NCBI GenBank assembly: GCA_031289615.1
Contig: JAITPD010000011.1
Coordinates: 1 to 40,570 of the forward strand
Source of the DNA: Lactobacillaceae bacterium
GTDB lineage: Bacteria > Bacillota > Bacilli > Lactobacillales > Lactobacillaceae
Length of the DNA stretch: 40,570 bases
Direction of reading: 5' to 3'
Under the pieces are notes generated by a model that was given only the letters and a program-made list of their open reading frames with translations, had not been told where the DNA came from and ran no database searches. Both the position numbers and the translations under genes were made by a program. Within the stretch, counting starts at the first letter, position 1. Each line of letters begins with the position of its first letter. Below are positions 15,653 to 23,648 of the stretch, in pieces.

Positions 15653-16356
15653 TTTGTATTGTTAATTTTAAAACATTGATGGATTTTGAATTACAGTTAA
15701 AGTGGCTCAATGATATTGCGAACGAAGAAATTAATTTTAAGCTACTAATCGCGCCAACGTTACCCCTTAAAAATACGCACAATAACTATGAAATCATTAG
15801 TCAAAACATTGCTGGGTTAACGCGAACTGTTGGTGAAATTTCAGGAAGTGTTCTTCAATATGAAAATATTAAATATGCTATTATTGGACATTTAGAGCGT
15901 AGGAAAATTTTAAATGAAGATTCAGCAATTATTAATCAACGGTTAAAAAGTTGCTTTGCCTTTGATATTACTCCAATTATATGTCTAGGCATGCATAGTG
16001 GGCCTGATTTGGTAGTTCGAGAATTAAAGAGTATCGTTAAAAATGTTGAGCTAACGAACCGGAATATTATTATTGTGTATGAATCTAAAAAATCAACACT
16101 GAACGGTCAAGCTGAATATTCATTTATTGAAATGCAAGCTGTTTTAAAGTATTTGAAGGAATATATTACATCACTTAATAAAAAGCATAAAGGCCCTCGA
16201 AGTGTAAAGTATATAATGGGTGGACACGTTGATGAAATTGGCGTACAGGTTGCTAATCGCTTAGGTTATGATGGTGTTTTGATTGGTGATCGATATAAAA
16301 CAGTAGAAGCAATTGAACCGGTATTAGTAGAATTAAATAAATTACAAAAAGCATAG
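15649..16356 (+). CDS. Triosephosphate-isomerase-like protein with altered active-site loops
   Basis: The 235-residue chain follows the TIM barrel of TpiA. The catalytic set is present: Asn6/Lys8 in NFKT (normally NWK), His81 in IIGHLERR (normally IGHSERR) and Glu145 in VYESKK. The flexible lid, normally EPVWAIGTG, is replaced by ESKKSTLNG, the phosphate loops read MGGHVD and IGDRYK in place of YGGSV and VGGAS, and CIGE reads CLGM. It is therefore unlikely to be the glycolytic enzyme and may act on another substrate or none. The start overlaps the previous stop (ATGA); the CinA-like gene follows after 10 nt. Confidence 0.82.
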   Translation: MICIVNFKTLMDFELQLKWLNDIANEEINFKLLIAPTLPLKNTHNNYEIISQNIAGLTRTVGEISGSVLQYENIKYAIIGHLERRKILNEDSAIINQRLKSCFAFDITPIICLGMHSGPDLVVRELKSIVKNVELTNRNIIIVYESKKSTLNGQAEYSFIEMQAVLKYLKEYITSLNKKHKGPRSVKYIMGGHVDEIGVQVANRLGYDGVLIGDRYKTVEAIEPVLVELNKLQKA

Positions 16357-16366
16357 GTAGTTAAAT

Positions 16367-17629
16367 ATGAATGCAGAAATAATTTCAGTCGGGACAGAAT
16401 TATTGTTAGGTCAAATCGTTGATACTAACCGCCCATTTATAGCTAGAGAATTAAGCGAAATAGGTATAAATTCCTTTCACCAATCTGTTGTAGGTGATAA
16501 TTATGATCGAATGATTGACGAAATAAACCTTGCCTATAATCGGTCTGACTTAGTGATTCTATTGGGAGGGCTTGGACCGACTGAAGATGACTTGACTAAG
16601 AAAGTTACTGCAAATTTTTTAAATGAGAAATTAGTTACTGACAAAAAGGCAATTGAAAAATTGAAAATATGGCATAAAAATGCTGGAATTGAAATGGCTT
16701 CCAATAATCAACAGCAAGCTTTGTATTTAAATCATGGTGATGCCATTCCAAACGATGTTGGTTTTGCGGTAGGAGTATACTATCAGAATCAAAACGGGGC
16801 TGATTTTTTACTGTTACCAGGTCCACCTTGGGAATTACAACCTATGTTTAATAAATATGTTAAACAATTGTTAGTTGACAATTATTTAGATGGTACACAA
16901 TTAAATTCATTAATTTTACGTTATTTTGGAATTGGAGAATCTCGGCTTACTACTCTAATTAAGCCAATCATTGAAGCTCAAACTAATCCGACCGTTGCGC
17001 CGTATATTAAAAAGCATGAGGTAACTTTAAGGTTAACTGCAAAAGCTGATAAAATTGATCAAGCAAAAAAAATGAATCAAGCATTGGCTAATGAAATTAA
17101 CAATGTACCTGGTGTCGGAAGTTATTTTTACGGAATTGGAGACGATAATAGTTTATTAAGGACAACTTATCAAGCCTTATTTGATTCGAAAATAACAATT
17201 GGAATAGCTGAAACGTTTACCCAAGGGCAGTTACAGTCTGAATTGCATACACTTGATATTGGCAACAAGATTGTTACAGGAGGATTCACAGGCACAAGCG
17301 CAATTTTAGACTTAACTGACGAAGATATTGAAAAATTCGGTGAAAATGGTCGAGTAATCGTGGACAAACTAGCTGCATTAACTCAAACAAGATTACAAAC
17401 CAATCTTGGATTAGCGATTATTAGCGAAAAATCCCTGGTAGATCCTAATAATAACGGATATGTTGTAGAGAAGGTTTGGTTTGGTTTAAAATTTAAAGAT
17501 AATAAATCCGTCATAATTAATCAGGTATTTGCTAAAGATCATCAGGATAATTTAGAAGATGCAGCTTTTGTTGCACTGGATTTAGTTAGGAGAGTTGTTA
17601 TGGATAAACCTATTATTGAACGTGCCTAG
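16367..17629 (+). CDS. CinA-like protein with a degenerate C-terminal amidase domain
   Basis: The 420 residues match CinA in both domains. The N-terminal MoaB-like domain keeps GTELLLGQIVDTN, LGGLGPTEDDLTKK and LPGPPWELQPM (in other CinA proteins, an ADP-ribose pyrophosphatase). The C-terminal domain, NMN deamidase in active members, normally opens AESCTGG; here residues 281-287 read AETFTQG, and the SVTGIAGP segment is absent, so the amidase should be dead. CinA is normally next to recA; here it ends an accessory operon and is probably a second, horizontally acquired paralogue. There is only a weak ribosome site (GGTAG). No clear terminator follows before the tRNA. Confidence 0.85.
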   Translation: MNAEIISVGTELLLGQIVDTNRPFIARELSEIGINSFHQSVVGDNYDRMIDEINLAYNRSDLVILLGGLGPTEDDLTKKVTANFLNEKLVTDKKAIEKLKIWHKNAGIEMASNNQQQALYLNHGDAIPNDVGFAVGVYYQNQNGADFLLLPGPPWELQPMFNKYVKQLLVDNYLDGTQLNSLILRYFGIGESRLTTLIKPIIEAQTNPTVAPYIKKHEVTLRLTAKADKIDQAKKMNQALANEINNVPGVGSYFYGIGDDNSLLRTTYQALFDSKITIGIAETFTQGQLQSELHTLDIGNKIVTGGFTGTSAILDLTDEDIEKFGENGRVIVDKLAALTQTRLQTNLGLAIISEKSLVDPNNNGYVVEKVWFGLKFKDNKSVIINQVFAKDHQDNLEDAAFVALDLVRRVVMDKPIIERA

Positions 17630-17753
17630 TCAATATATCTGCTTCAGTTAGAAAATTTACAGAATTCAGAAACATCAATTAATGGTACTATTTCAGTAGT
17701 GATGAGTCGTTGTTGTAATAGTTGTATATGACTATCAAGCTTGTGAAAAGCTC

Positions 17754-17782
17754 TTGACGTTGGACGCTTAATAATGTATATT
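17754..17782 (+). promoter_or_regulatory. Promoter of tRNA-Glu(CUC)
   Basis: TTGACG (17754-17759), 17-nt spacer, TATATT (17777-17782), about 30 nt before the tRNA. Confidence 0.75.
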
Positions 17783-17813
17783 TAATTATTGTTGTTGAGT
17801 TGTTCAACTCGAT

Positions 17814-17885
17814 GGCCTCATGGTCAAGTGGTTAAGACGTCGCGTTCTCAGCGCGGAATCCAGGGTTCAATTCCCTGTGGGGCTA
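17814..17885 (+). tRNA. tRNA-Glu (anticodon CTC)
   Basis: Acceptor GGCCTCA/TGGGGCT, D arm GGTCAAGTGGTTAAGAC, anticodon stem TCGCG/CGCGG around TTCTCAG (anticodon CTC), T arm CAGGG TTCAATT CCCTG. It shares much of its body with the tRNA at 5201. CCA is not encoded. This isoacceptor reads only GAG and is not universal in low-GC Gram-positives. Confidence 0.93.
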
Positions 17886-17902
17886 TACTAAAAGTAACGT
17901 TT

Positions 17903-17947
17903 AAACACCGTTATACCGGCATTTATGGCTGATATAGCGGTGTTTTT
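17903..17947 (+). terminator. Terminator of tRNA-Glu(CUC)
   Basis: AAACACCG-TTATA (17903-17914) pairs with TATAG-CGGTGTTT (17933-17945), followed by T-rich sequence. From 17948 to 18098 I see nothing beyond the MFS leader. Confidence 0.85.
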
Positions 17948-18110
17948 TATTGGTTTGATCGAATACAATACTATTAAACCTCAATCCCCCCACCGCACAC
18001 ATACCAGATTTTAAGTTAAATCAACAGACGAATTTTTTGAAATGTTTTTAAATTTGACCAAGTTGGCGTTTGAAAAAAGGACTAAAATTGAAGTATGAAT
18101 GGAGGAGAAA

Positions 18111-19460
18111 ATGTTTAAAAATATTCGGCAGTTAACGCCGTTTTCGTTAACCCTATTAGCAATGGCATTTGTTATGTCAATCAGTCAATCGACAATGACC
18201 ACGACGTACCCAATGCTAATGGCTCAGTTTCACATCAATACCATCACGGTTCAATGGCTGACGACAGGCTTCATGGTGGCGATGACCTTAGCAATGCCAG
18301 TTAGTCCCTGGTTGCTCAATAACGTTTCACTAAAGCGGTTATTAAACGGAATTGGAATTATCTTTTTAGTGGGTACTTTATTGGCAATGCTTTCACCAAA
18401 CTTTATCGGCGTCATCATCGGTCGTTTGCTAGAAGGAATAGCAGTTGGTGCCTTATTCCCAACCTTTCAGACAATCATCATGGAAAACAGTGATGAAAAG
18501 CGCCGTGGAGAAGCAATGGGCATTGTTGGTCTCGTGATGGGATCAGCATTAGCAGTCGGCCCAATTGTGTCTGGAGTGTTGTTACAATGGATTTCGTGGC
18601 GCGCCTTATTTGGTTTCTTTTTAATTATCTTGACCGTGTTATTACTCATCATGCAAGGGAAAATCAGCCAGACGCATTCTATTGCTCGAACGACATTTGA
18701 TTGGTGGTCAGCGTTAAGTTTGCTTGGCTTTGGTGGTTTGTTGTACGCGATTTCAATTATTCCAACCAGCGGAATTAATTTAGTTTGGTGGAGTGTAATC
18801 GTCGTGAGTGTTTTCTTGCTTGGAATGTTTATCTGCCGCCAAAAGAGGTTGACAACACCATTTTTAGATTTATCAGTTCTAAGTTTTCAAGGTTATCGAC
18901 CTGCAATGTTTTTGACGGGCTTATCATATTCTGGATTAATCGTGGCAACAGTGTTAATGCCCCTTTTATATCAAAAAGTTTATGGTATCTCGCCGTTGTT
19001 TTCTGGTTTGTTAATGGTGCCACCAGCATTTATTCTAAGTCAGTTAAATCCACGCGCAGGGAAACTCTTAAATCAAATTGGCTTAAAGCGATTGGTCTAC
19101 ATCGGGATGAGCATGATGATTCTAGGTTATCTATTGCTCGGATTCTTTGGCCAAATGTCGTGGCTGATTGGTTTGCTCGCAGCCGTATTACTAGAAGGAG
19201 GGAATGCGTTTGTGATGATGCCAGCGATAACTGCGGCTGGAAATGCGTTGCCTAAGGATTTAATTAGTCATGGGACGGCAATCATCACTTCAATGCGCCA
19301 ATTCATTGGAGCAGGCAGTGTAGTAGTTGCATCAATCCTGATTGCGTATTTTAATCAAGTGGGTAGCTTTGGACATGCGCTGATGATTTCAGCTCGTTGG
19401 TTGATGTTGATGCCAATATTGGGAATCATCTTGGCACTGCGATTAAAAGAAGATAACTAA
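18111..19460 (+). CDS. MFS drug exporter, DHA2-like
   Basis: Proton-driven exporter of the major facilitator superfamily. The 449 residues are almost entirely membrane helices, 12-14 by eye. Motif marks: WLTTGFMVAMTLAMPVSPWL (helix 2), GRLLEGIAVGALFPTFQTII (motif B region with the Arg-Glu pair) and the motif-C-like GLVMGSALAVGPIVSGVLL typical of drug antiporters. I use ATG 18111, because GGAGGAG (18101-18107) lies just before it; an in-frame ATG at 18099 overlaps that ribosome site. It is a single gene. The substrate cannot be told from sequence. Confidence 0.88.
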   Translation: MFKNIRQLTPFSLTLLAMAFVMSISQSTMTTTYPMLMAQFHINTITVQWLTTGFMVAMTLAMPVSPWLLNNVSLKRLLNGIGIIFLVGTLLAMLSPNFIGVIIGRLLEGIAVGALFPTFQTIIMENSDEKRRGEAMGIVGLVMGSALAVGPIVSGVLLQWISWRALFGFFLIILTVLLLIMQGKISQTHSIARTTFDWWSALSLLGFGGLLYAISIIPTSGINLVWWSVIVVSVFLLGMFICRQKRLTTPFLDLSVLSFQGYRPAMFLTGLSYSGLIVATVLMPLLYQKVYGISPLFSGLLMVPPAFILSQLNPRAGKLLNQIGLKRLVYIGMSMMILGYLLLGFFGQMSWLIGLLAAVLLEGGNAFVMMPAITAAGNALPKDLISHGTAIITSMRQFIGAGSVVVASILIAYFNQVGSFGHALMISARWLMLMPILGIILALRLKEDN

Positions 19461-19490
19461 CGCATAGTGTTGGTTGCGTAATATTAGTTT

Positions 19491-19712
19491 TTGCTTGAGC
19501 AGCATAGCGATTCTGTCGTCGGATGACCAAGCCCTTGCCGAATCTAGGCGAACCTTTTCACGCGTGCTTTAGCGCCGTGAAATTGGCGAATTATTTCGCC
19601 ATTCGGCATGAATCGTGCAGGGCAAATCCGAACGTAAAGAATCTTTAGCGGAGCTGATCAATCAACAGACGAATTTTTAATGCACCACCACGCCCGTGAA
19701 AAATGATCAAGA
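19491..19712 (-). repeat. Modular palindromic intergenic repeat (family B), copy 2
   Basis: Most of the 380-nt gap between the MFS gene and the phosphatase gene. Minus orientation: AGCGATTCTGTCGTCGGATG, an inner TTTCACG-CGTGCTTTAGCG palindrome, TGGCGAATTATTTCGCCA, then module A reversed (CCGAACGTAAAGAATCTTTA). It ends with the shared tail GAAAAATGATCAAGATG. Some or all of it may act as the terminator of the MFS gene. Confidence 0.75.
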
Positions 19713-19780
19713 TGTTGCAAACCCAACACAACGCACTAACTAGTATTTTTGAAAATTATGAAAGATTAAATCCTCTTAAA

Positions 19781-19809
19781 AGGAAGCGTTTTCCTGAGCA
19801 TGATATACT
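19781..19809 (+). promoter_or_regulatory. Promoter with cre-like dyad before the histidine phosphatase gene
   Basis: TATACT (19804-19809) is preceded, at the -35 position, by AGGAAGCGTTTTCCT (19781-19795), a dyad with the AANCG core of cre boxes but not the full TG..CA ends. Binding there would block RNA polymerase. Confidence 0.4.
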
Positions 19810-19840
19810 ATAAGAAGGAACTTATGGGAGGGAACTTAGA

Positions 19841-20512
19841 ATGAGCTTTAATTTGTATTTAGTCCGTCATGGGCAAACGATTTTTAATAAATATAACCGG
19901 ATGCAGGGGTGGTCGGATGCCCCGTTAACCGAAAAAGGGATTGCTGATGGTCAGGCTGCAGGAAATCGCTTAGCCAATGTTAAGTTCGACCATGTCTTTG
20001 CATCTGATTTGACTCGGGCGGTTCGAACGGCACGCTTTATTATGAATCGAAACGATGTGACACCTGAATACTCTGAGCCAACTGAGTTACCCCAGTTTCG
20101 CGAAGAATTTTTTGGGACATTTGAAGGCCTGCCAGGTCCACAAGCCGCTGAAGCTGTGGCACAATTAAAACAGCTGTCTGGCATTCAATCGTATGGTGAT
20201 CTAATGGTGCAGATGTCACAAGATGAAGTGATGGACGCATTGCACGAAGCCGATTTAACGCATGATGCTGAAAGTTCAGTGCAATTTTGGAACCGGATTG
20301 AAGATGGGCTGAAGATTTTAAAGACGACGGCTAAAGATGATCAAAATGTTTTACTGGTCGCGCACGGAACGTTGATTCGGAATTTGGCTGGAAAATATGC
20401 TGGGCACGAATACACATTGCCAAGCATGCACAATGGTTCAATTTCAAAATGGGTAATTAGCGACGATGCCATGAAACTAGAAGTTTTCAATGACATCGAG
20501 AAAGTTTGGTGA
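19841..20512 (+). CDS. Histidine phosphatase family protein (phosphoglycerate-mutase-like)
   Basis: The 223 residues carry the branch-1 histidine phosphatase signature LVRHGQTIFNKYNRMQGWSD (catalytic His10), DLTRAVRTA (second Arg), the acid/base Glu region LPQFREEFFGTFEG and the second His in LLVAHGTLIRNL. Family members include cofactor-dependent mutases and broad phosphatases; the exact substrate cannot be read. GGGAGGG precedes the ATG. hflX starts 4 nt after its stop, so the two form a short operon ended by the terminator at 21812. Confidence 0.88.
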   Translation: MSFNLYLVRHGQTIFNKYNRMQGWSDAPLTEKGIADGQAAGNRLANVKFDHVFASDLTRAVRTARFIMNRNDVTPEYSEPTELPQFREEFFGTFEGLPGPQAAEAVAQLKQLSGIQSYGDLMVQMSQDEVMDALHEADLTHDAESSVQFWNRIEDGLKILKTTAKDDQNVLLVAHGTLIRNLAGKYAGHEYTLPSMHNGSISKWVISDDAMKLEVFNDIEKVW

Positions 20513-20516
20513 TTAA

Positions 20517-21800
20517 ATGCACGAGAACGAACAAAACCCGCAAACGCCAGTGTTACTGGTTGGATTAGATAAAAACGATCCACAATTTGAATATCAAATG
20601 ACGGAACTAGAAAACTTAGCTGAAGCCAATAATATGGTGGTAGTTGACCGTTTTACGCAAAAGCTCGAGCGGCCCATTGCAGGAACGTATTTTGGAAAAG
20701 GAAAAGTTGACGAGCTAAAAGAGGCGGTTGAATATCATCAAGTTGATATGGTCGTTGCAAATGATGAGTTGTCGCCTTCGCAGATTCGTAATCTAGAAGA
20801 AAAAACTGGTGCGACTGTGATGGATCGGACTGCTTTGATTTTGGACATTTTTGCTTCGCGCGCCAAAACTCGTTTGGCAAAGTTACAGGTTGAAATCGCC
20901 CAGTTGCAATATCAACTACCACGTTTGCGCACAAGTATGAATATTCGACTTGATCAGCAAACTGGTGGAGGTGGAGGTGGCTTTACTTCGCGTGGAGCTG
21001 GTGAAACCAAGCTTGAGACCAACCGGCGAACGATTGAACACCAAATTTCGATGATTAAAAAAGAAATTGCTGAAATCGAAACGGATGATCAGACGCGTCG
21101 AGCCCATCGAGATAAGCAAAGCATTAAAAATGTGGCGCTTGTTGGATATACCAATGCGGGTAAGTCAACCTTTATGAATGGGTTGGTTAAGCTCTTTGGA
21201 GAAAACCAAGATAAGACCGTTTTCCAAGCCGACATGTTGTTTGCGACTTTGGAAACCTCGGTCCGCAAGATGAACTTGCCTGACAATCAGTCGTTTTTGT
21301 TGTCTGACACTGTTGGGTTCGTGTCGAAGTTACCGCATAATCTAGTTGCAGCTTTCCGAGCAACGTTGGCAGAAGCAGCACAAGCAGATTTGTTGCTCCA
21401 GATTGTTGATTTCTCAGATTCGCATTATCCTGAAATGATGGAGACGACGGCGAAAACTTTGCAGGAGGTGGGCGTGAAGGATATTCCGATGCTGACCATT
21501 TATAACAAAGCTGATTTGCGTGAAGGAACGCATTTTCCAGATCGTGACGGAGAAACTTTGACTCTGTCGGCGCAGGATCCGGCTTCACTTGATTTGCTGG
21601 TCGATGTCGTGCGTCAACATATCTTTGCAGACTTTGTAGATACGACATTGTTGATTCCGTTTGACAAGGGTGACTTAGTTTCGGAATTAAACGAGCAGGC
21701 CACGGTCTTTGGAACTGAGTATGTCGAAAAAGGCACATTACTTCACGTGAATTTGACGCCGGTGCAAGCACAACGTTTTGCTGATTATGTAGCTGAATAA
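20517..21800 (+). CDS. hflX: GTPase HflX
   Basis: Ribosome-associated GTPase that splits stalled or hibernating 70S ribosomes under stress. The 427 residues contain the HflX N-domain (GTYFGKGKVDEL, NDELSPSQIRNLEE, DRTALILDIFASRA), the glycine-rich linker TGGGGGGFTSRGAGETKLE, and a GTPase domain with G1 GYTNAGKST, G3 DTVGFVSKLPHNLVAAF and G4 NKAD. The ribosome site is GGTG close to the ATG; coupling with the upstream phosphatase gene is likely. Confidence 0.96.
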   Translation: MHENEQNPQTPVLLVGLDKNDPQFEYQMTELENLAEANNMVVVDRFTQKLERPIAGTYFGKGKVDELKEAVEYHQVDMVVANDELSPSQIRNLEEKTGATVMDRTALILDIFASRAKTRLAKLQVEIAQLQYQLPRLRTSMNIRLDQQTGGGGGGFTSRGAGETKLETNRRTIEHQISMIKKEIAEIETDDQTRRAHRDKQSIKNVALVGYTNAGKSTFMNGLVKLFGENQDKTVFQADMLFATLETSVRKMNLPDNQSFLLSDTVGFVSKLPHNLVAAFRATLAEAAQADLLLQIVDFSDSHYPEMMETTAKTLQEVGVKDIPMLTIYNKADLREGTHFPDRDGETLTLSAQDPASLDLLVDVVRQHIFADFVDTTLLIPFDKGDLVSELNEQATVFGTEYVEKGTLLHVNLTPVQAQRFADYVAE

Positions 21801-21811
21801 AAATAACTTAT

Positions 21812-21848
21812 GGATGATGACGGTAATTTGCTGGATTCATCCTTTTTT
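21812..21848 (+). terminator. Terminator of the phosphatase-hflX operon
   Basis: GGATGA (21812-21817) pairs with TCATCC (21837-21842), followed by T6. It lies inside the open frame extending upstream of the next gene, which shows that extension is not coding. Confidence 0.75.
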
Positions 21849-21926
21849 GTCAACTCTAGCAGTTGTGTTAAGCTCCCTAAATTGTTAGACTTAAAGATAC
21901 TAATTTACATACGAGGAGAGGGAAAT

Positions 21927-23648
21927 ATGAAATCATTAAAGCCGTATTTAGGTAAATATAAAATAGATATGCTAATTGCTATAATTTCAGTCGCAATCAT
22001 GGCCGGTTCGTCATTGTGGCAACCAAAATTGTTACAAGGAGTCATGCAGGCCATCACAGAAGATAAGATGGATAAGGTCAACGCGATTGGATTGCAACTG
22101 ATCATCATCGCTGTAATTGGGTTAATCGCCGGTGCAATCAATGCTGTCTTTTCTGCTAAGTTAGCGCAAAGTGTCGCAGCGGATTTGCGCGAGAACACGT
22201 ATCGGCAGATTCAAAGTTTCTCATTTGCAGATATTGAAAAGTTTTCGGTTGGTAATCTGGTTGTACGTATGACCAACGACGTTCAACAAGTGCAAACGCT
22301 CGTCATGATGGGCTTTCAAGCATTGATTCGGATGCCCATGCTATTTATTGGCGCTTTGATTTTGGCGCTCATTACGTTGCCAGAACTTTGGTGGGTCATC
22401 ATTTTGATGGTGATTTTAGTCTTAGGGATTACGGCTGCCGTCTTTCGTAAAATGGGACCGCTCTTTGGACGCATTCAAAGCTTGATTGAAAAAACTAATA
22501 ACCTCGCTAAAGAAAATATGCAAGGTGTGCGTGTGGTTAAGTCGTTTAACCAAGAAGAAAATGAAAAGATCCGCTTTAACGCCGCCTCTGATGAATTAAA
22601 TCATGTTAACGTGACGATCGGGTACCTTTTTTCGATTATCATGCCGTTATTCACTTTGATCGGTCAGCTCGCCATCGCCGTCTCAATTTATTACGTTGGG
22701 CAGCACGTCGGAGCTCATCCAACAATGTTAGCGAGCGTTTCGTCGTTCATGAATTATTTAATGCAAATCATGATGGCGATTATTATCGGTGGAATGCTGA
22801 TGACCTTTGCGGCTCGTGGTGCGGTTTCGATTAAGCGAATTGGTGAAGTGTTGAATACCGAGCCATCAATGACTTACGATGCTGATGCTCCAGAACAAGA
22901 TTTGGCTGGAAGTGTCGAATTCGAGCAGGTTTCTTTCCAATATCCAGGTGATGAGAAAGAGGTTTTGCAGAATGTAAGCTTCAAAGCGAATGCGGGTGAA
23001 ATGATTGGAATCGTTGGTGCTACTGGTTCTGGTAAGACAACGCTGGCACAACTGATTGCGCGTTTGTTTGATCCAACTAAGGGAACGGTTGAAGTTGGCG
23101 GTGTTGATCTGAAGCACGTCAACGAAAAGTCTCTGCGCAAGGCGGTTTCGTATGTTTTGCAACGGGCAACACTATTTTCTGGTAAAATATCTGATAATTT
23201 ACGCCAAGGAAAAGCTGATGCGAGTGCCGCTGATATGCAACGAGCAGCTAATATTGCTCAAGCTTCAGAATTCGTGGAACGCTATGAAGATACGTATGAA
23301 CACCCCGTTGAAGAGCGTTCTGCCAATTTCTCTGGTGGACAAAAGCAACGTCTGTCGATTACACGGGGCGTGATTGCTGATCCGAGAGTCTTGATTCTAG
23401 ATGATTCGACTTCAGCGCTGGATGCTAAATCTGAGAAACTGGTTAAAGAAGCGTTGGACAAGGAACTCAAGGATACGACGACCTTTATTATTGCAGAAAA
23501 GATTTCATCGGTTATCAATGCAGACCGGATCTTAGTTTTGGATGAAGGACAATTAGTTGGCGAAGGAACGCACAAAGAGTTACTCGCGAGTTCAGAAGTA
23601 TATCGCGAGATTTATGCAACGCAAAAAGCGCAGGAGGTAAATGACTAA
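21927..23648 (+). CDS. ABC exporter half-transporter, degenerate-site subunit (heterodimer with the next gene)
   Basis: Membrane domain plus nucleotide-binding domain, 573 residues from ATG 21927 (GAGGAGAGGG just before; the longer frame from 21810 overlaps a terminator). About six membrane helices fill 1-300. NBD: Walker [10 protein letters not shown] (from 364), signature FSGGQKQR (from 468), Walker [11 protein letters not shown], with Asp493 where the catalytic Glu normally stands, and the H-loop position reading IIAEKISS without His. This is the pattern of the noncanonical half of LmrCD/BmrCD/TM287-288-type multidrug exporters. Stop and next start overlap (TAATG). Confidence 0.9.
   Translation: MKSLKPYLGKYKIDMLIAIISVAIMAGSSLWQPKLLQGVMQAITEDKMDKVNAIGLQLIIIAVIGLIAGAINAVFSAKLAQSVAADLRENTYRQIQSFSFADIEKFSVGNLVVRMTNDVQQVQTLVMMGFQALIRMPMLFIGALILALITLPELWWVIILMVILVLGITAAVFRKMGPLFGRIQSLIEKTNNLAKENMQGVRVVKSFNQEENEKIRFNAASDELNHVNVTIGYLFSIIMPLFTLIGQLAIAVSIYYVGQHVGAHPTMLASVSSFMNYLMQIMMAIIIGGMLMTFAARGAVSIKRIGEVLNTEPSMTYDADAPEQDLAGSVEFEQVSFQYPGDEKEVLQNVSFKANAGEMIGIVGATGSGKTTLAQLIARLFDPTKGTVEVGGVDLKHVNEKSLRKAVSYVLQRATLFSGKISDNLRQGKADASAADMQRAANIAQASEFVERYEDTYEHPVEERSANFSGGQKQRLSITRGVIADPRVLILDDSTSALDAKSEKLVKEALDKELKDTTTFIIAEKISSVINADRILVLDEGQLVGEGTHKELLASSEVYREIYATQKAQEVND

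Noticed and set aside
5201-17885. The two tRNA-Glu genes as att sites of one integrated element
   Set aside because: Their 3' halves differ in sequence, the DNA between them is mostly core genes, and no integrase is present.
18785-19255. 156-codon frame overlapping the MFS exporter gene in another frame
   Set aside because: The MFS frame is continuous and membrane-like throughout; this one has no family resemblance or ribosome site.
21187-21771. 194-codon frame antisense to hflX
   Set aside because: It is fully inside a well-supported gene on the other strand, with no ribosome site and an unlikely amino-acid pattern.
21810-21926. 39-codon N-terminal extension of the first ABC exporter subunit
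   Set aside because: It includes an intrinsic terminator and has no ribosome site, whereas GAGGAGAGGG lies just before ATG 21927.
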